Below, one piece after another: positions 1 through 9,187 of a stretch of 64,000 nt of DNA. Made by a program: the position numbers and the translations under genes. The DNA is taken from positions 4,147,632-4,211,631 of the forward strand of contig NC_054875.1 in NCBI RefSeq assembly GCF_018320785.1. Direction: 5' to 3'. A model generated the notes under the pieces. That model worked only from the letters and a program-made list of their open reading frames with translations. It was not told the origin of the DNA and did no database searches. Numbering within the stretch: the first letter of the stretch is position 1; each line of letters opens with the position of its first letter. The DNA is from Cheilinus undulatus (taxonomy: Eukaryota; Chordata; Actinopteri; Labriformes; Labridae).

Positions 1-317
1 TACTCCAACAAAGTGAAAATGCCCCATATCAAAGCACAATATTAATCTGCAAAGAGGAACGAATACTGGCGGTGCTAGCTGCTAATGTTAGCGGGTGTGA
101 CGTGAGCTTGATTTACTCTGTGCTGTTGATTTGACTGTTTTTAAATATTTTCTTCTCTTTAGACCAGTCGGTTATACACAGCTTAAATTAGCATTTAGCC
201 AGAGGGGGAAACAGACGCACAGGAACATCCCTCAGAACTATATCAAAGCAGTAAAATATCCCATACATCAGTGAAGCTGCTGACAAGAAGCAGTCATGTT
301 TAGCTATGACTTCTTAC

Positions 318-3300
318 CTTGGTCCTCTTATAGTCACACAGGAACTCCACCTCATACTCGTTGACGTTGGCTTTGTTCACCCCCAGCTCTTTACAGTAAA
401 GACCCTCAGTACGACAAAGAGCCTCCAGCTCATCCCACGACATCTTACAAGGTACACTGCAATCTGACACACAACATCTGCTTTAAAAAGCTAAAAATGC
501 ACCAAATATAAACCAAACAGCCAGTTTAAACTAACTCTGCTTGATGCTGCTGAAATATGTAAAGCAATAACAGAATACTGATGATACTAGAAAACATTTG
601 TTAAAGAATATATACAACCTGGGCAGGGGTTTTTATACAAATTAATGCATTTTCAAATGAAATAAAGGGAAAGAAAGGCTGCAGTTGTTAAAATAGATGC
701 ATAAGCCATAGCAAACTTGGAATCCTTTGGCAATCCTCCTCCATCATCATCTGACAAACCCTTAATTCCCTGGAAACTAGGGAGAATTTCTCAATACTTC
801 CAGCGAAGCCACTCGCAGGAGTTATGGGCTTGGCACACTGAGTCCTCTAGTTTTGGATGTGATGCAAAGGTTTTTCAGGTCTCTACTTGAGAGACTAGGA
901 AAAAAGCTTTCAGATGTCATGTTTTTTTTAATTACATTTGGTTTGATCTTGTGTGTGAACAGGGAGGGAATCTAACTGCCAACTGGTTTTATACACTGTG
1001 TTGAGCAGAATTGTGGTTAAAACTCAAAACTTTGATCGAAGCTGGCATTTATGCTGTTTGTTTATAGAGACAAAAATGAATTATGACAATATCGTCATCA
1101 GTGTGGACAAAGATATCTCAGCACCATATCCTGTTGATACGTGATTGGTCAATGCAGCTTGGGAGGGTTTTTAAGGGACTTTGCTCTTATTTAAAAATAA
1201 CAGAATACTGTAAGAGTCCACAAATTTAAAGCATCCTCCAAGAAATATGCAGCTTTGCCTTCAGAAGAAGTCAAATATTTAACTTCAGTGATATAATTTA
1301 CATTTATTCTTCTGGTTATTTGTAGGGATGCACGATATTATCAGTAGTATATTGGTATCGGCCGATAATAGCTTAAAAAGTTAATTACCGGTATCGACCG
1401 ATAGTAAAATTTACGCCGATGTGTACGGCCGATAATATGACGTCATAATGAAGCGCACGCGATGACGCCGGACGTGCACAACCAACAACAATAAACAACA
1501 TGTCAGCTGTGTGGGAGAAGTCTGAGGTGTGGGAACAAGACAGCAAAGTAGCTGTTTGCATCGCTTGTAAAGTACATCAGATGCATGTATGAGCTCGACA
1601 ACATGCCTTTAACACCACCAGTTTAATTTTTCATCTAAAAAAACACCAACCTGATGACTATAAGGACTATAAAGAATGGCAAAACTTCGTGCCAGGGAAA
1701 ACTCAGCAGCAGCCTCTACTTAAGTCATTCAACAAAGCTAAAAAAATAGAGCAGTGACCACCCAAAGGTAAGGAGCTGAACAGGAAAATCATTGAATTTA
1801 TAGCTCTTGATAATCAGCCTTTCAGCGTGGTGGAATATAGCAGCTTGTGATGCATTTAAAGCCCCGCTACGTTATACCTAGCAGGCACTTATAGCCTTAC
1901 CTGAACTGCAAAACTTTGTTTCCAGTCACGTAGAGAAGCTCCTCGTTAAAGCTAAACATATTAGCTTCACCACGGATATATAGACATCATCACGTTTAGC
2001 CTCACTGCCTCCGTGGATAGATGAGGATATTACTCTAAAGTCTGTCCTACACTCACAGGAGTGCTCACTCAGCAACTGCAGTAGCAGCCACTTTTGATAA
2101 CATGTTTAGATAGAGATAAAAAGAACGTGCATGTCGTCCTACGTGACATGCGCAAAATATGGCAAAAGCAATGACGGACTTCTGAGTGCCGTCTCCTGTG
2201 CACACTCGAAGGTGCACAAAGGTGTGTCCAGCATTGGAGATGTGGGTGTCACTATGTTGTTATAGCGCTGTTTACAGTGAAATGCCCATTAAACTTGGTT
2301 GCTTAGTTAGTTTGTGCTTTTTAAAGCAGAATCAGGAGAACTACTTTAGTTGAAGTTTTATTTCTGTTCATCTTGAGTCTCAGAAATTTGGAATTATGAT
2401 TAAGCTCTGAACTATAGCTAGATTTTTTTTGCATTGAAGAATCTTTTGTTGTTGTTGTTATTTAAAGCCCTTTGTCAGGAGTATCTCAGGGAGTCATCCT
2501 GCAAACTGGCTGAGTAATAAGGAGAATCAGTCTAAATGTATAAGCTATTTCTTTTTTATACTGTGGAGCTCAGAGTAAGCAGGTTATTTTGCTGTGTCTT
2601 ATTGCCCTCAAAAATGCAGATGACTTTGGCTGTACTGTTAAAAATACATGTAAGCATGTAATACACATGTAACCCAAAGACATTACTGTAAGTTTGTCAT
2701 TTGTGTATGGCTGTATTTGAAAAAAACAAAAACAATATATCCTTCAGTTCTGATAAAAATCAAATGTTTGTCAGTTTGTACAAAAATAGACTACCAATAT
2801 TTAAAAAAAAATGTAGTCCATGATAGAATTGGTGTTTATAACAGTGGAAAAAAATGTAATTAATTAAATATCGGTGTCGGCCAAAATTTGTTTCAAAATA
2901 TCGGCATATCGGATATCGGCAAAAATCCAATACCGTGCATCCCTAGTTATTCGTGTTAAATCTTAATGAGATGATAAATAAGTTCATCTAACCTGCTCTG
3001 ATTTCAAGTGAAAGGTCAAACTCTCGTAGGGCATCTTTCACCAGAGGAAGATCCTTCAGCTCCACCATTCCTGACAAACAACAGAAAATACACAAACATT
3101 GTTTTCAACACTGTAACAAGCTTCCTAGTTTATTCATGTAGAACCCCTATTGACTTTTAGTATCATGAACAAGGAGGATATAACCGTACTCTGTCACAAT
3201 TCAAGAAAGAAACAAGCTCTGCATTGAGAAGAAGTCCAATATTTGACTTTAGTTTATTATTTTTCAAACTTCTTAAATTCTTTGTTTATATCTTAGCTGA

Positions 3301-6300
3301 GTTTATAACCAAGTCTGTCTTACCTGCTTTGACTTCCAGTGACAGGTCAAACTCTTGGAGATCATCTTTGAGCAGCGGAGGATTTTCCAGCTCCACCAGT
3401 CCTGAGAAACGACCAGAAACACCCAAACACTCAGTAGGTTTATGTGCAGGTCGTAAAAGTCAAACTTTTGTGTAAATTTGGCTAAAACAGGACTACTGAG
3501 GTGCATTATAACATGTTAATATGACTGAAATTGTACTTATTCAATATTTTCTTTTTAACTCAGACTATAACTCCTACAATTTATTCTTGCATGTTTGAGG
3601 GCTTGGTATTCTCTGGATGCTCTCAGTCTCCACCCCAGGCTTTGACCTGAGTTGATAAGCATAGATGCTAACCATAGCAGGAGCTGTGTTGTTTGAAATC
3701 CCCATGAGTTTGAGGTATGGTGTTCATGTTCCAAACACAAAGTTTTACCATAAACTAATAGAACCAGTTAGTTGCTTGCCAATGTGTTAGCAAAGTCTAC
3801 AAAAACAGTGTTCAACTGTAGTTTGCCTAAAGGTGCATTATCACCACCTACTGAGGCAGAAATACTTTTGTCGATAAATCGATTCTCCCTTAGAGCATTT
3901 ATACTGGTACAAGGACAGTAGTCCAGTTTAATGGTCTAATCGAGTTATGACTGTAGCTCGACTTAACTGAGATGTAAATGTGCTGATTGTCTCTAACAAG
4001 CTTTGTTAGCCACACTTTGTAAAAATTGTTTTGACCATTAGCTTAGGAATATTTTTCAAACACAGTCCTCATTATAGTAAAATGTGAGGGACCAAACCAA
4101 AGATTCTGTCATTTTAAAACTATTTAAATTAAGGCTGGATAATATATCCATATTGGACATATATTCAAATGGGATACAGCACAAGATATTTAAATCAATA
4201 TAGTTTAAGCTGATGGGTTTTTTAGAAAGAAAAACTGATGTCAGCACTAACAGTAAAAGACTGATTACAGAACTAAAAGCAAAGTTTAGATTAATCAATA
4301 ATATCCTCCCTCTTAATCAAATACTAGTTTGTTTTCTCACCTGGTTTGACTTCAAACGGCACTTCAAACTCTCGGAAAGCATCCTCACACAGAGTGATCT
4401 TCTCCACTTCGATCGCACCTGAGGAACAGAAAATACACCAACGCCATCTTCAAAACACTTTCTCATCTTTAATTTATGTTATGTTTTACATTATTATGGA
4501 TAAGAAATTACATAGACTGATTGTGTAAATTAGGGCTGATGGGATGTATAAAATAATCCAGCTGATACAGATGTTTTCTTCTTTTGGTGTAAGCTTCCTT
4601 CTTTGCCAACAGTCTGTCTCATGTCTGACCATGAAAACACATCAGATTTCTAACAGGGGACTCCCTCTGCCTTTTAAAAATGTCTTATTTGATTCAGCAG
4701 TTCAGTATACAAGATGCATTAAATTAATCTGACATAACTGATGGCTACTAATAGCTATCCATGCTGCGTCCTTTGCTGATGGGCAATGGTGGCAGATACA
4801 GATGCATCTCTGTTAAAAATATTTGCCATTTTGTCCATAGGCTTTATCATTTTTTCAGTTATTACATATTACTATACAAGCAGAAAAAAGGAGGGTGAGT
4901 GCCACATGTGGTCAACATGCCTAAAACATTGTACCCAGGAGCAGGTGCCCTTCTTCTTAAAGTTACAGTACATATGTGTGCTTAATCATCCATTTCTATT
5001 CATTTATTCTTTGCTTTTGAAGTGAAGTGAGCAATAGTGTGCTCTAATCCTGATACCAATACCAATCAAAATCATTGTATATAAAATCTTGCCATAATTG
5101 AACTGCCCTTATATCATCCTTCAGTGAAAAAATGAATTATAAGTTTTGGACAAAATAGCCCAGCCCTAGTTTGGCATACAGTTAACACTCGATCTAGCAT
5201 TTAATAGCAACGTAATTTACTCCTACTTTCCACTTAGTAGAAATACTTTAATCATACGTGAGACAGACCAATAGTTTGGAAGGGCTGTCATTAAAAAAAT
5301 CAGGCAATTTTTTCGGTAAACTGGTTGTAGCGTTCCAGTGCCGGTGTTACGGTTAAATGAGTGGCCGTGTTGACTGGCGACATTTGGCCTAATGCGTCTA
5401 AGGTTGTTCCAACAGATTTGAGTACAGAGCCCTCACGAATGCCCTTTTTACGTTTTATTAATTACAAGTGAATACATATGTGATGACATAACGAACATAT
5501 AACAGAGAAAACTTCTTAACTGTTCGGTACCCGAGGTAACTTCGACAGCTTTAAAAAAATCGGCTAAAGACGTCAGATAACACGATCACAAGTTAAACCG
5601 CTACACCGGTAGTGGACTAAACGGAAAGCTGTATGTAAATGTATGTTTTTTTTCATTCAACAGCCGTCAAAATCTATTTGTCGCTCTAGGCTGATTCAAA
5701 TATTATAAATTTACAAGGAATGGATGGTTGACTACTACAGAAATAATGGTATTTCAGTGCTATTTTTGTAGAATGTCACTGACAACGCGTTCGTAAAATG
5801 GCAACCAAGACCATAAATAGTTCTTAATCTTATAGTCATATAATAACGTAAATAGGTGTTATTTAATAAACAAAATGTTAGTCCAGAAGTATATACTTCC
5901 ATTTATAAGCAGCTGCATGGCGCGTTGAGCTGCGGTTTTGCCGCTTTAACCACGCAGCATGCCGATTATAAAACTCATGGGGGAAAACTAACTTTTAAAT
6001 CAATTATAAAACGCTTGCCAAAATCGATATAATCGATATGAGTAAGACGAGTTCGTCTTCAGCTTTCTTCACCAAAGAAGCTGCATTCAACCATCCGTAA
6101 CTTCATCTCTTTTAAACTCGCTTTCTTAGGAAACACATGATAACACAATACCACCCTGAAACGAACTATTGCGGCTTCGTTAACTCGACGCTAAACAAGC
6201 ATGTATGTTTGAAGTTTCGGAAGAGTTGTCACTTAGATTTAACCAAATGCACGTGTTTATTTAACCTTTAAATCGAATATTTCATAGTTTGTCGTGCTCG

Positions 6301-6327
6301 TGAGTTACCTTTCAAATTTTCCGCCAT
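318..6327 (-). CDS. suv39h1: Histone H3K9 methyltransferase SUV39H1, 5' part (partial gene)
   Basis: SUV39H1 trimethylates histone H3 lysine 9 in heterochromatin. Only the N-terminal coding exons are present; the rest of the chromodomain and the pre-SET, SET and post-SET parts lie beyond the left edge. Coding exons in transcript order are 6309-6327 (MAENLK plus one base), 4341-4418, 3324-3401, 2993-3070 and 318-463. All have GT/AG borders and the frame stays open throughout. The start MAENLK is the same as in mammalian SUV39H1. Exon 318-463 encodes 49 residues, including CSVPCK, a W-x-E-L-x-x-L-C segment and YEVEFLCDYKR, the start of the chromodomain (known family pattern CSVCCK ... FEVEYLCDYKK). 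The three 78-nt exons between are not part of the family layout I know and are listed separately. The fish paralog (suv39h1a or b) is not resolved. Confidence 0.88.
1323..2945 (+). mobile_element. Degraded hAT transposon with BED-finger remnant
   Basis: The terminal inverted repeats read TAGGGATGCACGATAT on the left and, inverted, TAGGGATGCACGGTAT on the right. The element is flanked by 8-bp direct repeats GTTATTTG (1315-1322) and GTTATTCG (2946-2953), one mismatch apart, as expected for the hAT superfamily. From 1500 a broken reading frame resembles a BED-type zinc finger (SAVWEKSEVWEQDSKVAVC, then IACK). Further on a fragment resembles the hAT transposase block KIIEFIALDNQPFSVVE. Stops and frameshifts make it inactive. 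It sits in the intron before the suv39h1 chromodomain exon. Confidence 0.82.
2993..3070 (-). CDS. suv39h1: suv39h1 repeat exon C (78 nt, phase 1/1)
   Basis: The acceptor CAG is at 3071-3073 and the donor is GTTAGA at 2987-2992, slightly off consensus. It encodes 26 residues beginning GMVELKDLP and ending EFDLSLEIRA. It is followed by a 2.5-kb intron carrying a hAT transposon, then by the pre-chromodomain exon at 318-463. Confidence 0.8.
3324..3401 (-). CDS. suv39h1: suv39h1 repeat exon B (78 nt, phase 1/1)
   Basis: The acceptor CAG is at 3402-3404 and the GTAAG donor at 3319-3323. It encodes 26 residues beginning GLVELENPP and ending EFDLSLEVKA. It matches repeat C at 17 of 26 positions, so these two appear to be the youngest duplication. 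Skipping it leaves the frame intact. Confidence 0.82.
4341..4418 (-). CDS. suv39h1: suv39h1 repeat exon A (78 nt, phase 1/1)
   Basis: This exon has a CAG acceptor at 4419-4421 and a GTGAG donor at 4336-4340. It encodes 26 residues beginning GAIEVEKI and ending FEVPFEVKP. Residues shared with repeats B and C are Gly1, Glu4, Leu10, Asp13, Glu17, Phe18 and Glu23. It is the most diverged of the three: about 10 of 26 residues match B. It is acidic, with alternating hydrophobic positions. No function is recognised. Confidence 0.8.
4530..5170. mobile_element. Probable non-autonomous inverted-repeat element
   Basis: The left end reads ATTAGGGCTGATGG. The right end, inverted, reads ACTAGGGCTGGGCT, a short imperfect inverted repeat typical of hAT-like small fish elements. 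The interior is AT-rich with no coding potential. A related sequence begins near 4129 (AAGGCTGGATAATATA), so borders are uncertain. It lies in the first intron of suv39h1. Confidence 0.4.
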
Positions 6328-6445
6328 GTTTCCCCCTCAGCCGCCAAAATAAGAGGAGCCACGGCGCAGGGAGGATTGTGACGCAGAAAATTCGGAGGCG
6401 GCTTCTGATTGGATAAGCGCTAGCTATCAGGTCTCTGATTGGCTC
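6328..6445 (-). promoter_or_regulatory. suv39h1: suv39h1 proximal promoter with two CCAAT boxes
   Basis: Upstream of the MAENLK start on the minus strand are two inverted CCAAT motifs, seen as ATTGG on the plus strand at 6408-6412 and 6438-6442, 30 bp apart. The surrounding sequence is richer in CpG than its neighbours. Paired CCAAT boxes about three helical turns apart are typical NF-Y promoters of housekeeping and cell-cycle genes. The transcription start is not determined. Confidence 0.5.
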
Positions 6446-7016
6446 AGCAGTGGTTGACCGGAAAACATGAACGTCGAAGGAAGCTAGTTGAATTCAGAAA
6501 GAAGTTACGAAAAAAACGTAGAAGTGTAGTACTTCTGCCGCTTGTTGTGGGTAGAGAACAGTAAAAAAAAAAATGTATGAAAACTGACCAAAAATCCCCC
6601 ATTTTAAAATAATTTTTATTTAACAGTCAGTCTCATTTACGTCTTTTAAATTACACCACTCCCATTTATCGACGTTAATTGTTTAGGATGCGCTTGTATC
6701 AGTGTTTGAGAGAACTGCCTACCAGCTGTTAACTAGACTGACCCCTTTAAAATACAAGCAGGTTAAAGGGATGGACATTTATCTCCATTTATTCAGTAAT
6801 AAAGCTTCCAGAAAACTGTAGGTCTGCTTAAACTCTTATTTATCTTATATCCAGGCTGAAGGCTCATGTATTCAGTGACTTATTTAATTATCTGGGTAAT
6901 TAATCTTTACAGCAATTTGGACTGTACATCCACTTAATCTTTTTTACATTTGTGCTTAAGTCTTTTTGTATCTCAGCATCTGCTCTGCTGTTATGATGTT
7001 GTCTTAAACCTATAAT
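6446..7016. other. Spacer between suv39h1 and repeats, nothing recognised
   Basis: AT-rich sequence with a short A-tract near 6560. I see no exon, RNA gene or clear repeat. Confidence 0.5.
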
Positions 7017-8537
7017 ACAACCCAAATTCCAAAAACATTGTGATGCTGTTTTGCAAATACAAAGAGAATGCTATGACTTGCATATTTCATTATACTCATC
7101 TTTTATGCACAGTATAACATAAACAACATATCTGACCTTAAAACTGAAACATAATAGAATTCGATGGCAGCAACACATCTCAAAAAAGTCAGGACAGGGC
7201 TATGTTTACCATTGTAGCATCCCAACAGTCTGTAAACATCTGGGAAGTGAGGAGACCAGTTGGAGTTTTGAAAGAGGAATGTTGTCCCATTCTTATCTGA
7301 TGTAGGATTCTAGCTGCTCCACAGTCCCGGGTCTTCCTTGTATAATTCTCCAAATGTATTCTGTTGGTGAAAGGTCTGGACTGCAGGCAGGCCAGTTTGG
7401 GACCTGGACTCTTCTTCTGTGAAGCCATGCTGTTGTGATGGACGTGGTATGTGGTTTAGCATTGTCTAGCTGGAATAGTCAAGGCCTTCCCTGACAGAGA
7501 TGTATGGATGGGAGCATATGTTGCTCTGAAACCTCTATTTACTTTTTAGCATTAATAATTAATAATTAAAAGCATTTTTAATTTTTAGAAGCAGTTTTTG
7601 CAGATTGATGATCCTCTGCCAGTCTTTACTTCTGATAGCCTCTGTTCCTCTAAAATGCTCTTTTTATTTCCAGTCATGTTACTGACTTGTTACCAATTAA
7701 TCCAAAATGTTCTGTCATTAGTTTTTCACTGGTGACACTTACTTTTCTAGCCTTTTGTTGCCCTGTCTCTGCTTTCTTCAGATGTGCTGCTGCCATCAAA
7801 TCAATATTAGTTAATTACCTCCGCCAAGGAGGTTATGTGATCGGGTGGGTTTGTTCATTTGTTTGTTAGCAACACAACTCAAAAAGTCATGGACAGATTT
7901 TGATACAATTTTCAGGAAATGTCAGAAATGGCAAAAGGAAGAACTGATTAGATTTTAGGAGTGATCCAGATCACCGTCTGGATCCAGGAATTTTTTTAAG
8001 GATTCTGTGCTATTGGGAGATAGGGCTAATGGTGGAGGTCTGCGCTGTTACCACTTTACACCAGGAGATTGCGGACATGAGTAACTTATTCAAAGTTTTG
8101 GAGTTTATAGAGAGACGATTCGGAGCGTAACAGAGAGAAAGACAGCAAATTGTAGCGAGAATACTCACAATGCTGGGAGAAATAGAGGAATATTCACCCT
8201 CTGCCATGACTTCCACACATAGCAAAGCCAATGCTTTGCCTCACCATGTCTCCACCCCACCGGGGAGGGAGTAATCGGCGAATTAGATTTTCGGAGTCAT
8301 CCGGATCACTGTCTGGATCCAGGAATGTTTTTAAAGGATTCTTCACTATTGGGAGATAGGGCTGATGGCAGAGGTCTGCGCTCTCTGAGTGCTTTTCTAG
8401 TATTTTTCATGAAATGGTAAAATGTCTCAGTTTCAACATCTGATGTGTTGTTTATGTTCTATTGTGAATAAAATTGCATCCTGTTTTTTTTTTTTTTAAT
8501 TCTACACAGCGCCTCAACATTTTTGGAATTGGGATTG
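7017..8537. mobile_element. Composite non-autonomous element with nested repeat
   Basis: The ends form an imperfect inverted repeat: ACAACCCAAATTCCAAAAAC on the left and, inverted, ACAATCCCAATTCCAAAAAT on the right. A second repeat beginning ACCTCCGCCAAGGAGG (about 7816) is nested inside. Two ~100-bp direct repeats, 7940-8040 and 8285-8385, both containing GTCTGGATCCAGGAAT, flank about 240 bp of different sequence. No intact transposase gene is visible. It lies between suv39h1 and slc51a. Confidence 0.6.
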
Positions 8538-9187
8538 TGAATAAGAGCACCTTGTCTTCTGGTACCCTGTTGGTTGGTGTGGGATGGGTTGGGGTAGGGG
8601 GTTGATATTTAAATATTCAAAATTGTTAAAAATGTAAAATGGACAGGCTGATATATGTCTGTGCTGATTTCAACAATAAAATTGTCACAAAATAGGAATT
8701 CCTCAATTTCATGCATTTTCTCATAAGGTGCCATGGAAAATGTGATTAAAACTTCATATTTGTGTGCTTTGGCAAGTAAAAAAAGATGCTACTAACTTCA
8801 GACAACCTCTAAGTATGTAATGAGTGTGCAAGCTGTCAATGTTTGGGGGGTTAAATATTTTCCTTGATTTTCTTGCACAAAAAAAAATAACATTTCACAA
8901 ATACAGTTCCAGGGCTCTTACACTGAAAAAGTTCATGTAGCAAAACTTTTCATTTTCAGCAGGTGCTTGGTGCAGTAATGAATAAGAAACTAAAAACATG
9001 AGGTGTAAACATTATTAAGTGACTTTGCATAATGGTGAGGATGAGTATTGAAACTTTGTCTAAGTTTTCTTGATAAATATGAGTTTTTTTTAGGGTTTTG
9101 AGATGGTGGGTCTTTGCCCTGACACATCCAAGCCAGTGGCAGAAACATTAGTTCATATTGGTCTTTTTTTATTTCTTCCATGGATGA
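8538..9187. other. slc51a 3' flank / 3' UTR region
   Basis: AT-rich sequence below the slc51a stop, with a short G-rich patch near 8580-8600. A motif reading AATAAA on the minus strand lies at 9168-9173 but is only about 15 nt past the stop, so the real polyadenylation site is probably farther. Nothing else recognised. Confidence 0.4.

Noticed and set aside
7189-7428. 79-codon minus-strand open frame resembling a small protein
   Set aside because: It lies wholly inside the repeat element at 7017-8537; similar sequences are repeat translations.
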